The notes under the pieces: model-generated
The model's database searches: none
Told to the model about the DNA's origin: nothing
Seen by the model: the letters and a program-made list of their open reading frames with translations, nothing else
From: Myxococcaceae bacterium
GTDB lineage: Bacteria; Myxococcota; Myxococcia; Myxococcales; Myxococcaceae
DNA length: 35,659 nt
Assembly: GCA_004173515.1 (NCBI GenBank)
Contig: SECN01000038.1
Span: 1 to 35,659 of the forward strand
Reading direction: 5' to 3'
Program-made: the position numbers and the translations under genes
In this document: positions 15,755 to 24,489 of the stretch, piece by piece
How positions within the stretch are numbered: the stretch's first letter is position 1
Layout of the letters: every line of letters begins with the position of its first letter

Positions 15755-17539
15755 ATGACGGTTCCCGAAGTCTCGCGGGGGCGCGGGCGGGCGTGGCTGC
15801 TCGCCCTCCTGGCGGGTGCCCTGCTCCCCGGGTGCGAGTCCCGCACACCCTCTCACCGTTTCCCCCTCACGACGCCCCTGGTGAAGTCCGCCGCGTCGCC
15901 ACCCGTGCGTCCGGAGTCCGCGCCGCCAGAGCCGACCGGTGATGCGGCACGGCCAATGGACGCAGCGAATGCGTCCGCCGGGGTGTCACCGCGCGGGGAG
16001 GCGGCGTCCGCGACGGATGCGTCCGACGGGACTGGACCGTCGGCGGGGGCTCCCGTCGATGCTGCCCGGCCCGTCGTGGCTCGCGTGGACGCAGCACGAC
16101 CGGTGGATGCGGACCCCGAGGTGGCAGGGTCGGTGGATGCACCCGCGCGGCCGGTCGTGGCCCGCATGGAGGCGGTGGATCCGCGGGGTGCGAACTCTCA
16201 CGGCAAGGCGTCTCCCACGGCTTCGTTCCGCGCCCTGCCGCCTCCCACCGAGCGGGGCCGTCGCCTGCTTGCGCTGGGGACGCGGCTGATGGCGCCGGGG
16301 GGCGCGGTGGAGGATCCGTGCCTCGAACCGGGTGACACCGGGTGCGCACGCTCCGCGCTGACGCCGTTCTTCACCGCGTTGGACGGGCTGGCCTCGGGCC
16401 GCGCGGATGTGACGAAGGAGCCCACGGTCATCGCCGCGTTCGGCAACTCGCTCATCGCGGGGGACCGCATCGTGGACGTGGTGCGCGACGAATTGGTGTA
16501 CGGCTTTGGCGGCGCGGGACGCGGCGTGCTGCTGGTGGACCGCATGGCGCCCTACGGGGGGCGGTCGCGCACGGCCGCCGTGAGCAACGGCTGGGAGCCG
16601 CGCACGCTGGGCGAGCTGCGCGCGCCGCCGCACCCGTTCGGCATCACCGGCGTGTACCACGTGGCCACCGAGGCCCGGGCCCGGGGGCGCTTCAAGCTGG
16701 AGGGCGAGCCGCGCGGGACGCTGTGGTGGAAGGACGTGAAGGACGCGGGCCGACTCGCCGTGTCCGTGGACGGCGCGGTGCTGGCGCGCACGGAGCCCCA
16801 GGGTGACGGGGCCAACCGCACCACGACCTTCGACCTGCCCGCGGGCGCGAAGTGGCTGGACGTCACGGCCGAGGGCAAGGGCGCCGTCGTCCAGGGCGTG
16901 GTGCTGGAGCAGGACGGGCCCGGCATCGTGCTGGACATGCTCGGCGTGCCGTCCGCGGATGCCACGCTGTACGCACGCATCGAGGAGGACGCGCTGAAGG
17001 CGCAGCTTCAGCAGCGCGACCCGAAGCTGTTGCTCTTCTTCCTGGGCGGCAACGAGTCCAAGCGCCTGGAGTGGAAGCGCACCGACCTGGACACCGTGCG
17101 CCGCGACCTGACGGCCCTGCTGCGCCGCACCCGCGCCGTGTCGCCGGGCAGCGCATGCCTGGTGGTGGGCCCGATGGACGCGGTGCAGGACGGGCACGTG
17201 AAGGGCAAGCCCCTGACGCAGCGCCCGTTCCTGGAGTCCGCCATCGCCGCCGAGCGCGAGGTGGCCCTGGCGGAGGGCTGCGGGTTCTTCAACCTGTTCG
17301 CCGCGATGGGCGGCGCCGGGTCGCTCGCGCGCTTCAACCAGGCGGGGTTCATGCACGACGACCTGGTGCACCCGCGCGGTCAGGGATTGGACCTGCTGGG
17401 GCAGTTGGTTTCGGACGCGTTGCTCAAGGGGTGGGCAGCACAGGGCGCGGAGCTGGCCCCGCCGCTCACGTCCTCGCGCGAGGAGGCCCCGGCGTGGCCC
17501 GGGAATGGAAGCGGCCAGACCGCGGAGGACGTGCGATGA
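15755..17539 (+). CDS. SGNH-hydrolase-like lipoprotein with GNSL in place of GDSL
   Basis: A 594-aa lipoprotein. ATG 15755 gives a signal ending in LLALLAGALLPGC (lipobox Cys28); GGGGGT lies 4 bases upstream. Residues about 40-170 are a disordered Ala/Pro/Asp-rich stretch with repeats such as DAARPVVARVDAARPVDA. The catalytic half shows SGNH blocks: IAAFGNSLIAGD (Ser232; the usual GDS Asp is Asn231), LGGNES (Asn433) and HDDLVHPRG (Asp536, His539). Between them is a beta region (VYHVATEARARGRFKLEG) as in two-domain SGNH esterases. Such proteins act on acetylated cell-wall or exopolysaccharide substrates; the substrate here is unknown. The last codon overlaps the start of the serine hydrolase, so the two are translationally coupled. 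Confidence 0.82.
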   Translation: MTVPEVSRGRGRAWLLALLAGALLPGCESRTPSHRFPLTTPLVKSAASPPVRPESAPPEPTGDAARPMDAANASAGVSPRGEAASATDASDGTGPSAGAPVDAARPVVARVDAARPVDADPEVAGSVDAPARPVVARMEAVDPRGANSHGKASPTASFRALPPPTERGRRLLALGTRLMAPGGAVEDPCLEPGDTGCARSALTPFFTALDGLASGRADVTKEPTVIAAFGNSLIAGDRIVDVVRDELVYGFGGAGRGVLLVDRMAPYGGRSRTAAVSNGWEPRTLGELRAPPHPFGITGVYHVATEARARGRFKLEGEPRGTLWWKDVKDAGRLAVSVDGAVLARTEPQGDGANRTTTFDLPAGAKWLDVTAEGKGAVVQGVVLEQDGPGIVLDMLGVPSADATLYARIEEDALKAQLQQRDPKLLLFFLGGNESKRLEWKRTDLDTVRRDLTALLRRTRAVSPGSACLVVGPMDAVQDGHVKGKPLTQRPFLESAIAAEREVALAEGCGFFNLFAAMGGAGSLARFNQAGFMHDDLVHPRGQGLDLLGQLVSDALLKGWAAQGAELAPPLTSSREEAPAWPGNGSGQTAEDVR

Positions 17540-19824
17540 GGCGTGCATTCGTCGCACTGTGGCTGCTGATTGGGACGCCCGCGCTCGCGGTCCCCGCGCA
17601 GGCGCCGCTCGAAGCGAAGGCGGCCGCGTCGGAGTCCGGCGCGAAGCCCGTCGAGCCCGCGTCGGAGTCCAGCGCGCCGGAGTCCAGCGCGAAGGTCGTC
17701 TCGCGGTTCCCGCCGGAGATGGAGCGGGCACTGGACGCGCTGGTGCGCGCGGACCTGAAGCAGGGACCGACGGCGGGGCTGTCGGTGGGCGTGATGCGGG
17801 GCGGTCAGCGGTGGATGCAGGGCTACGGCTACCGCGACCTGGGCAAGAAGCTGCCAGCCACGGTGCGCACCACGTACCGCATGGCGTCCATCACCAAGTC
17901 CTTCACGGCGGTGGCGGTGTTGCAGCTCGCGCAGGCGGGCAAGCTGGACCTGGACGCGGACATCCACACGCTGGTGCCCGAGTACCCGGTGAAGCAGTGG
18001 CCGGTGACGGTGCGACAGTTGCTGGGACACCTGGGCGGAGTGCCCACCTACGACAGCCCGAGCGCGGGCAACAACACGAAGCCGGTGTCCACGCGCGAGG
18101 CCATCGGGTTGTTCGCCGAGCGTCCGCTCGTGTCGGAGCCGGGCACGCGCTACCTGTACACGACGTGGGGCTTCAACCTGCTGGGCGCGGCGGTGGAGAC
18201 GGCGTCGGGCCAGTCCTACCGCGAGTACCTGCGCGACCACGTCTTCGGGCCCGCGCACATGTCGCACGCGGACCTGGACGAGCAGGGCACCCGCGACGCG
18301 CAGCACGCGGTGGGCTACCGCGTGGCGGGCGGCACGCTGAAGCCGTCGCGCTTCCTGGACGTCACCAGCCGCTTCGCCGGTGGAGGTACGCGCGCGACGG
18401 TGGAGGACCTGCTGGGCTTCGCGCGCGCGGTGATGGACGACGCGCTGGTGACGCGCGAGACGATGGGGCGCATGCAGGCGACGATGGTGACGCGCGACGG
18501 GCGCATCACCGACTACGGCATGGGCTTCGCGACCTATCCGCTCCGGGGTCACTACATCGTGGCGCACGCGGGCGGACAGCCGGAGACGACGACGCTGCTG
18601 GTGTTGCTGCCGGCGGAGGACACGGCCATCGCGCTGGCCACCAACGTGGAGGACGAGGCGAAGCGGCTGCGCCGGCTGTCCCTGCGCCTGATGGAGACGG
18701 TGCTGGACGAGGGCGCGCCGGCCCGGGGTGGCCACTTCACGGACCCCGTGGACGCGGTGGAGTACGAGGGCCTGGGGCGGCTCGCGAGCTACGGGCTCGC
18801 TTACCACGACTGGGCCACGCGAGGGCCCGGCACGCTGCCGCCGGAGGCCGACCTGCCGGGTGCGTTCGCGAAGGTCACGGCGCTGTTCGAGCGGGCCACC
18901 ATCGCGCGGGACACCCGGGGCGCGATGGAGCGGATCCGCGGCGCGCACGAGCCCCGGGGCGAGTCCGTGTTCATCCGCGTGGGCGCGCACATGGCGGCCA
19001 CGGTGGAGAAGGTGCTGGGCGTGGAGCGGCTGCGCTCGTACCGGACGCAGGGCGCGGCGGCCTTCTTCGCGGACTACCTGGCGGCGTGCGAGTCCCTGAA
19101 GTGTCCGGAGACGGAGCGCTTCAGCAAGGGCCTGCGGGACGACGTGGCCCGCTTCGTCGCGGGATGGAAGCGCGCGGAGGTGCCCACGCTGCGGCGCTCG
19201 CGGCTGGAGGACGTGAAGGACCCCGAGCGGCTGTGGCCCGCGCTGAAGGAGGCGGCGGTGCGCGCGCCCTCGGTGCGGCCGGACTACACGGATGAGCTGC
19301 TGACGCTGGCGGACCGGGCGAAGCGCAAGCCGACGGACCGGATGCGCTGGCTGGAGCGCGCGACGGAGCTGCATCCGGAGTCGATGGACGCGCAACTGGC
19401 GCAGGCGGTGGGGTTGCTCGAAGCGGACCGCGAGGCGGAAGCGGGCCCGCACGTGCGCGAGGCATTCGAGACGCCGGAGGGGTCGCTGGTGCTGTCGCCC
19501 GCGGGCTTCCTGCGAAGGCTGCTGGACACGCGCTCGCCGAAGGTGGCCAGGGGCCTGCTGCGCGCGGCGGTGACGCTGCATCCGGATGCGCCGGAGCTGT
19601 GGGAGGCGCTGGCGAAGCGTGAGCGGGCCCTGGGTGACCCGGGCGCGGCGAAGGTGGCGCTGGGACAGGCGAAGCGGGCGCGACAGGTCCGTGCGGCGCA
19701 GGAGGCCCGGGCTCCGCGCACCCCGGGCATCGTGGCGCCCGCCGGAAGCGCGCCGGACAAGGCTCCCAGCGGGACGACGTCCCCCTCGGTGCCGGTGGAC
19801 CCGGAAGCTCCGCCGGAGCCGTAG
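17536..19824 (+). CDS. Secreted beta-lactamase-family serine hydrolase (LACTB-like) with C-terminal helical repeats
   Basis: A 762-aa protein with a signal peptide (MRRAFVALWLLIGTPALAVP), a Glu/Ser/Pro linker, a serine hydrolase domain at about 55-400 and a long helical C-terminal part. Catalytic motifs: Ser118-x-x-Lys121 in ASITKSFTAVAV, Tyr208 in YLYTTWGFNLLG (YTT instead of YxN, as in LACTB-type proteins) and His344 in VAHAGGQPETTT. Such enzymes are related to class C beta-lactamases and DD-peptidases but often act as esterases or peptidases. The C-terminal third contains TPR-like pairs (ATELHPESMDAQLAQAVGLL and AAVTLHPDAPELWEALAKRE). GGAGG lies 7 bases upstream of the ATG, which overlaps the SGNH gene stop. 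The pair probably works together in the periplasm or on the surface. Confidence 0.88.
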   Translation: MRRAFVALWLLIGTPALAVPAQAPLEAKAAASESGAKPVEPASESSAPESSAKVVSRFPPEMERALDALVRADLKQGPTAGLSVGVMRGGQRWMQGYGYRDLGKKLPATVRTTYRMASITKSFTAVAVLQLAQAGKLDLDADIHTLVPEYPVKQWPVTVRQLLGHLGGVPTYDSPSAGNNTKPVSTREAIGLFAERPLVSEPGTRYLYTTWGFNLLGAAVETASGQSYREYLRDHVFGPAHMSHADLDEQGTRDAQHAVGYRVAGGTLKPSRFLDVTSRFAGGGTRATVEDLLGFARAVMDDALVTRETMGRMQATMVTRDGRITDYGMGFATYPLRGHYIVAHAGGQPETTTLLVLLPAEDTAIALATNVEDEAKRLRRLSLRLMETVLDEGAPARGGHFTDPVDAVEYEGLGRLASYGLAYHDWATRGPGTLPPEADLPGAFAKVTALFERATIARDTRGAMERIRGAHEPRGESVFIRVGAHMAATVEKVLGVERLRSYRTQGAAAFFADYLAACESLKCPETERFSKGLRDDVARFVAGWKRAEVPTLRRSRLEDVKDPERLWPALKEAAVRAPSVRPDYTDELLTLADRAKRKPTDRMRWLERATELHPESMDAQLAQAVGLLEADREAEAGPHVREAFETPEGSLVLSPAGFLRRLLDTRSPKVARGLLRAAVTLHPDAPELWEALAKRERALGDPGAAKVALGQAKRARQVRAAQEARAPRTPGIVAPAGSAPDKAPSGTTSPSVPVDPEAPPEP

Positions 19825-19913
19825 TCCGGGCGATGGGGGGCCGCCCGCGCGGTGCGTGCGTGCCGCAAGGCCGCATGCTCGACGGCGCCCGGGCCGTGCG
19901 AGGATGCGCGGCG

Positions 19914-20816
19914 ATGACGCCTTCCTGTCCTTCCTGTCAGGCCCCCTTCGTTCCCGGTGCGCAGACGTGTGGCGCGTGTGGTTCCTACCTGTTGGTGGCC
20001 CCGACCCCCGGCAGCTCCGAACCTGTCTGCGCGGTGCATCCCGAGTGGCGGAGCGTGGGCACCTGCACCCGCTGCGGTGCGTTCGCCTGCGCCAGCTGCC
20101 TGCGCCAGGGCCCCGAGGGCGTGGTGTGCGCGAGCTGCCACGACCGCGCGCCCATGGGCACGGTGCCGTGGGACCGGCGTGAGGAGCTGGGCACGCTCAA
20201 GGCGTTCTGGCAGACGTGCCTGGGCATGCTGATGCGGCCCACGGAGACGCTCAAGGGCATCAACCCCGACGCGTCGGTGGGCAGCTCGATGCGCTTCGTG
20301 CTGCTCACGGGGGTCGCGGGCTTCGTGACGACCGGCCTGCTCTATGTCGTCCTCTTCGGCGGCATCATGGCGTTCGTGCCCGACACGGCCGAGAACACCG
20401 CGTCGGACTCCATGGGGTCCGGGACCGCGAAGGTGCTCCTGGTGGTGGGCGCGCTGGCATGGACGGTGGCGATGCCGTTCTTCAACGCGGGCATGACGTT
20501 CGTGCTCGCGGGCCTGGACCACCTCATCCTGCGCATGGGCGGCGTGGAGCGCGGCTTCTCGGTGACGATGCGCGCGCACGCGCTCTCCCTGGCGCCCTAC
20601 ATCGTGGGCATCATCCCCTTCGTCGCCGTCTACTCGGCGCCCTTCTGGGCCATGGGCCTGCGCGTGGTGACGTACCGCACGCTGCACCGCACCACCTGGG
20701 GCACCGCTGGCGCGGGCGCGCTGCTGGCGCCGGTGCTCTCCTGCTGCCTCTGTGGCGGCGGCTACGCGGCCATCATGTTCGCGGCGTTCAAGGGCATGTC
20801 GGGCAGCGGGGACTGA
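19914..20816 (+). CDS. Membrane protein with zinc ribbon/B-box and Yip1-like domain
   Basis: About 300 aa from ATG 19914. The N-terminus carries a zinc ribbon (CPSCQAPFVPGAQTCGACGS), then a B-box-like finger (CAVHPEWRSVGTCTRCGAFA and CASCLRQGPEGVVCASCHD). After about residue 95 come four or five membrane helices (MRFVLLTGVAGFVTTGLLYV, VLLVVGALAWTVAMPFF, LAPYIVGIIPFVAVYSAPFW, GALLAPVLSCCLCGGGYAAI). The segment TLKAFWQTCLGMLMRPTETL matches the entry of Yip1-type domains. Such combinations are common in myxobacteria; a role in membrane organisation or sensing is likely but unproven. It lies 89 bases after the serine hydrolase gene, same strand, and is convergent with the following lipoprotein gene. 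Confidence 0.82.
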   Translation: MTPSCPSCQAPFVPGAQTCGACGSYLLVAPTPGSSEPVCAVHPEWRSVGTCTRCGAFACASCLRQGPEGVVCASCHDRAPMGTVPWDRREELGTLKAFWQTCLGMLMRPTETLKGINPDASVGSSMRFVLLTGVAGFVTTGLLYVVLFGGIMAFVPDTAENTASDSMGSGTAKVLLVVGALAWTVAMPFFNAGMTFVLAGLDHLILRMGGVERGFSVTMRAHALSLAPYIVGIIPFVAVYSAPFWAMGLRVVTYRTLHRTTWGTAGAGALLAPVLSCCLCGGGYAAIMFAAFKGMSGSGD

Positions 20817-20840
20817 GCGTCGGTTGAAAGCCCGGGGTGC

Positions 20841-21923
20841 CTACTGCTGCCCGGAGGCGGCGGTGGCGCCGTGGGGCACCAGGGGACTGGCGGCGGGCCA
20901 GAAACGCGCGCCCCGGAAGCCGTCGAAGGACGCGGCCAGCCGCTTGGAGCCCAGGTCATAGACGCGCGCCTGCGTCGTGCCCGCGAGCAGCATCAGGTCC
21001 CCGCGCGCCATGGCATGCACGGAGCTCTGGGCCGGCAGGGACAGCCCCTGCGGTTCAGCGAGGTGGCCGTCATCCACCTCCCAGCGCACCGGCATCATCA
21101 GCGTGGTCAGCTCGCCCGCCGTCTGCCAGGAGAAGAGCGGACCGCTCCGGGTCTCCACGCGCGCCCAGCCGCCGAACACGTCGTGTCCCCGGTGCGCCAC
21201 CACGGCGTCGAGCCGCGCGGCCTCCTGGCTGCCCTCGTCCAGGGGCTGGGCCGCCAGCGCATCCGGATCGCCAGACACGGTGGAGGACACCAGCATCTCC
21301 GCGGTGGTGAGCGCGAACACGGCGTCCGCGTCACCGCGCGTGGCCACGGTCTCGATGCGCTTCCACGCGCCGGTCTCCAGGCGGAACGCATGCGCCAGCC
21401 CCGCGCCCTCCTGCATCTCCGGGATGGGGATGCGCCGGCCGTCGAAGAGGAAGAACTCCTTCGAGCCCTCCGCGCGGCGCACCAGGTCGCCGGTGTGCGC
21501 CACCAGCGCCACCAGCCGGCCCACCGAGTCGAAGCCCACCGCGCCCGTCTGGCCCTCCTCCGGCAGCAGCTGCGCTGAGGCCAGTCCGGACGTCAGGTCC
21601 ACCGTCCACACGCGCCCGGGCCCCCGGGCACTGCCGCCCGGGTCCCGCACGGCCGCATGCAGCCCATCCGCGCTCCAGGCCAGCTGGAGCCCGTCACACG
21701 CCGCGTCCACCGTCACCAGGGCCCTGCGTCTGCCGTCGGACTCCAGGCGCAGCCAGGTACAGCCCGACGGCGCCGCGTCCTGGAGCACCGACAGCGAGAA
21801 CGGCGCCACCTTCACCAGGGTCACCGCCGCCGGGGGCACGGGCTGGGTCGCGGAAGGCTCCGGGGGCTTCTGGCAGGCGCTCACGAGGAGCACGGCGCTG
21901 ACGAGGCACGAGGTGCGGACCAT
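20841..21923 (-). CDS. Lipoprotein with beta-propeller-like repeats
   Basis: A 360-aa lipoprotein. ATG 21923 begins the signal MVRTSCLVSAVLLVSAC (lipobox Cys17), with AAGGG 6 bases upstream; the open frame before it is not signal-like. A Pro-rich linker is followed by repeated blocks such as LQLAWSADGLHAAVRDPGG, VWTVDLTSGLASAQLLPEEG and AVGFDSVGRLVALVAHTGDL, which look like WD40 or TolB-type propeller blades. No catalytic residues are evident. It is convergent with the Yip1-like gene and lies downstream of, and on the same strand as, another lipoprotein gene, separated by a hairpin terminator. Confidence 0.8.
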   Translation of the reverse strand: MVRTSCLVSAVLLVSACQKPPEPSATQPVPPAAVTLVKVAPFSLSVLQDAAPSGCTWLRLESDGRRRALVTVDAACDGLQLAWSADGLHAAVRDPGGSARGPGRVWTVDLTSGLASAQLLPEEGQTGAVGFDSVGRLVALVAHTGDLVRRAEGSKEFFLFDGRRIPIPEMQEGAGLAHAFRLETGAWKRIETVATRGDADAVFALTTAEMLVSSTVSGDPDALAAQPLDEGSQEAARLDAVVAHRGHDVFGGWARVETRSGPLFSWQTAGELTTLMMPVRWEVDDGHLAEPQGLSLPAQSSVHAMARGDLMLLAGTTQARVYDLGSKRLAASFDGFRGARFWPAASPLVPHGATAASGQQ

Positions 21924-22047
21924 TTTGCAACCCTTCCGGAAAAAGATGACCTCCACGGAATATGGCAGAACGATGGGTGGGTGCGGAAGACACTTGGAGC
22001 GCACACGGAATGGCCCGATGCGTCATCCGGGTGATTGCCGTTGAAGA

Positions 22048-22067
22048 CAGACATCTGGAGATGTCTG
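22048..22067 (-). terminator. Hairpin terminator after the 22098-22757 lipoprotein gene
   Basis: A perfect 9-bp stem (cagacatct with agatgtctg) and a 2-base loop lie 30 bases after the stop codon on the minus strand, followed by tcttc. The T tract is weak, but position and symmetry fit a terminator. Confidence 0.55.
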
Positions 22068-22097
22068 GGATTGAGGCCGGTGAAGCACGCGGTGGCT

Positions 22098-22757
22098 TCA
22101 GGTCCCGGGAACGGCTTGAGGCGTCTGGGCTTTCGCTTCCGCGGACTCGGCGAAGGCCTTCTCGAAACCGGGGCTCGCGACCAGCTTCTTCACGAAGTCC
22201 TGAGCGGCGGGCATGAAGGCATGCGCGGTCAGCCTGCAGGCCTCGTCTCCAAAGATGCCCGTGGAGAAGCTGCCCACGTGGGACACCTGGAAGGGCTGCA
22301 CGGAGCCGGCCGAGACGAGCGCTGCCAGGGTCCAGGTGCCGTTCGTCGAGCTGAAATCCACTTCGCGGATGCTGGCGGAGACCGCCACCTGGCTCTTGTC
22401 CGAATAGACGCCCGCCATGCGCAGGTCATCCTCGAGGGCCCCCTGGAGGTACTGCTCGAAGGTCTTGTAGTCCGGCGGCGCTACGGGACCCGCGCCGCGA
22501 CAGGTGATTTCCCTCAGGGGTCCGGACTCCGAGATGAAGCCAGACACCTTGAGCGCGCCCTGCGGATACTTCCGTTGCAGCGTCCGGAGTTTTTCCACGT
22601 TGCTCACGGACACCGTGTAACGCGAGGGCGTATAGGCTCGACATGCGGAGAGCAGCAACACGGCGACAACGATACCTACGCTTTGAATCGAGCGGATCAA
22701 CCTGTTTCTCCCGGCGAGAAGTGGCCCGACTCTATCGTCGTCATGTTGGGATTTCAT
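22098..22757 (-). CDS. Lipoprotein of unknown function
   Basis: Up to 219 aa. The signal is IRSIQSVGIVVAVLLLSAC (lipobox Cys at about residue 39 from ATG 22757). A TTG at 22700 with GGGAG upstream would give a more usual short signal and is a serious alternative start. The mature part is about 180 residues: YTVSVSNVEKLRTLQRKYPQ, then LKVSGFISESGPLREITCRG, FEQYLQGALEDDLRMAGVYS, SASIREVDFSSTNGTWTLAA and FVKKLVASPGFEKAF. The order, with FxQYLQGALEDDLRMAG before a beta meander, recalls small LPS-assembly or YajG-type lipoproteins, but I cannot name the family. It is divergent from the GIY-YIG gene. Confidence 0.78.
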   Translation of the reverse strand: MKSQHDDDRVGPLLAGRNRLIRSIQSVGIVVAVLLLSACRAYTPSRYTVSVSNVEKLRTLQRKYPQGALKVSGFISESGPLREITCRGAGPVAPPDYKTFEQYLQGALEDDLRMAGVYSDKSQVAVSASIREVDFSSTNGTWTLAALVSAGSVQPFQVSHVGSFSTGIFGDEACRLTAHAFMPAAQDFVKKLVASPGFEKAFAESAEAKAQTPQAVPGT

Positions 22758-22835
22758 GGATGGGTGGCGGCTACCCCAGGCTCACAATGGAATCGTGTAT
22801 GGCAGTGGTCCTGACGCACGCACTAGGATGTAAAG

Positions 22836-23741
22836 ATGGCGAACGGCAAAAGTATTCGGATCTATCTCGATGCCGGTGACGTCTCCGGAATCAGATATGC
22901 GGAAGTGGTCAACTGGACCGGACAGGCATTGCTCTGCCCCCGCGCCAGGATTTCTGAGCTTTCGAGCTGGTCCGATGAGATTCAGCGGCCAGGCGTCTAT
23001 TTCTTGATTGGCGCCGACCAGTTGACGACGCGAGAAGTGTACGTGGGTGAATCAGAGAGCGTGCTTGAGCGCCTTCAGCAGCAGCTTGCGGAGAAGGACT
23101 TCTGGCAGGAGGCGGTGGCTGTCACCAGCAAGGACGAAAATCTGACGAAGGCGCACGTCCGCTTCCTGGAGGCTCGACTGGTCGAACTCACGGGACAGGC
23201 GGGTCGTTACCGGGTCGTGAATGGCAACCAGCCCGGCCGCCCCGGCCTTCCTCGCCCTGACCGTGATGCCATGGAGGAATTCCTCGGCCATCTCCGCTTG
23301 CTGCTGGGGGCACTGGGCCACCGCATGCTGGAGCCACTCCTTGATGGAAAATCAAAAGAGCCAGGCTCGAATGCCGAGGCCTCTCAACTGACGTTCACGG
23401 TGAGAAACGCCAAGGCACAGGGGGTGGTTACGGACGAGGGCTTCGTGGTTCTCAAGGGGTCGACAGCACTGGCTCAAATGAATCAAAGCATGAGCAGCTA
23501 CGCGGCTTTCAAGACGGAACTCATCAAAGAAGGCAAGTTGTCTGGGACCGGCGATCTGCTGACGTTTGGCGAAGATGTGTTGTTCTCCAGCCCAACTGCA
23601 GCTGCGGCGATCATCTCAGGTAGTTCGACAAATGGTCGTGTTGCTTGGCGGAATGCTCAAGGGGTGACCCTGAAGCAGCTTGAGGAAATGCAGTCGAAGC
23701 AGGAGTCCGCCGCTATGGGCCTGCCTGCCGCTACGGAATAG
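22836..23741 (+). CDS. GIY-YIG nuclease family protein with C-terminal DUF4357-like domain
   Basis: A 301-aa cytoplasmic protein. The GIY-YIG fold starts at about residue 50: GVYFLIG (53-59), EVYVGESES (67-75), and a Glu-bearing helix after AHVRFLEARLVEL (near 112). The C-terminal 100 residues (FVVLKGSTALAQM, then LLTFGEDVLFSSPTAAAAII and NGRVAWRNAQGVTLKQLEEM) match the DUF4357 domain seen after GIY-YIG nucleases and in restriction-related proteins. The gene is visibly lower in G+C and uses more A/T-ending codons than its neighbours, suggesting recent transfer. No methylase or restriction subunit is adjacent. A defence or DNA-processing role is inferred. It is convergent with the phosphoesterase gene, with a 5-base gap. 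Confidence 0.85.
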   Translation: MANGKSIRIYLDAGDVSGIRYAEVVNWTGQALLCPRARISELSSWSDEIQRPGVYFLIGADQLTTREVYVGESESVLERLQQQLAEKDFWQEAVAVTSKDENLTKAHVRFLEARLVELTGQAGRYRVVNGNQPGRPGLPRPDRDAMEEFLGHLRLLLGALGHRMLEPLLDGKSKEPGSNAEASQLTFTVRNAKAQGVVTDEGFVVLKGSTALAQMNQSMSSYAAFKTELIKEGKLSGTGDLLTFGEDVLFSSPTAAAAIISGSSTNGRVAWRNAQGVTLKQLEEMQSKQESAAMGLPAATE

Positions 23742-23746
23742 CGCCC

Positions 23747-24403
23747 CTACAGCGCCATGTACGCGCGCGCCGCCGGCACGGAGTAGAACTTCCCCTCCGG
23801 CAGCACATACGCGGTGAGCTTTCCGCCATACACGCAGCCTGAATCCAGCCCCAGCGCGAACGGGTGCTTCTGCAATCCGCGCATCGCGTCGTGCCCGAAG
23901 ACGACCAGCTCCGGCCCCGTCCACAGGCTGCCCCACGGTTCGCCCGCCTCCAGCCGCTTCGACGGCGTTCCATCCGCCGCGATGCTGCGCATGTTCAGCA
24001 GGAACTCCTCCTTCTGCTCCCCGAGCGGCACCCCCGGCACCAGCCCCGCGTGCACCGCGATCACGTTCAGCTCCGGGAAGTGCTCGTAGGCGGGCAGCGT
24101 CGCCAGGTACGCCCAGTCCTCCGCCGTCAGCGTGTCCAACACCTGCCGGTGCTCCGGCTTGAGCTTCTTGCCCTTCGCCGCGCGGCCCGCGTGCCAGCGC
24201 AGCACGTGCGCGTCGTGGTTGCCCTTCACCGCCCGGAATCCCGACTCCCTGGCCCGCCGCACCACCCCCGCGGAATCCGGCCCCTTCGCCACCAGGTCCC
24301 CCACCAGCACCACCCGGTCGGAGGGACTCCAGCCACACGCCTTCAGGAGCGCATCCAGCTCACTGGAACAGCCGTGCACATCCCCGATGAAGAGCGTTCG
24401 CAT
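23747..24403 (-). CDS. ApaH/PPP-type metallophosphoesterase
   Basis: A 218-aa cytoplasmic calcineurin-like phosphoesterase. Motifs in order: GDVHGCSSELDALL (residues 7-20), VGDLVAKGPDS (near 34), KGNHDAHVLRW (near 60), VHAGLVPG (His near 118) and FGHDAMRGL with LDSGCVYGGKLTAYVLP near the end. This is the full metal-site set of the PPP family, which includes bacterial Ap4A hydrolases and Ser/Thr phosphatases. The length and the closing GCVYGGKLTA block fit the short ApaH-like branch; Ap4A, phosphoprotein or RNA-cap substrates are all possible. ATG 24403 is preceded by a GAGGGGG site. It stands between the GIY-YIG gene and the sigma factor. Confidence 0.9.
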   Translation of the reverse strand: MRTLFIGDVHGCSSELDALLKACGWSPSDRVVLVGDLVAKGPDSAGVVRRARESGFRAVKGNHDAHVLRWHAGRAAKGKKLKPEHRQVLDTLTAEDWAYLATLPAYEHFPELNVIAVHAGLVPGVPLGEQKEEFLLNMRSIAADGTPSKRLEAGEPWGSLWTGPELVVFGHDAMRGLQKHPFALGLDSGCVYGGKLTAYVLPEGKFYSVPAARAYMAL

Positions 24404-24489
24404 CCCACCCCCTCTTTAACGCACTGGCCGCGTTCACCCTGCCCGGTTTCTCGGGCCCCTGACTTCCAGGGCAGGGCTCGCGCGCCGCG

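Noticed and set aside
17380..19581. Minus-strand 733-codon open frame opposite the serine hydrolase
   Set aside because: Arg/His/Gln-rich shadow; the plus strand carries the SxxK, Tyr and HAGG motifs in order.
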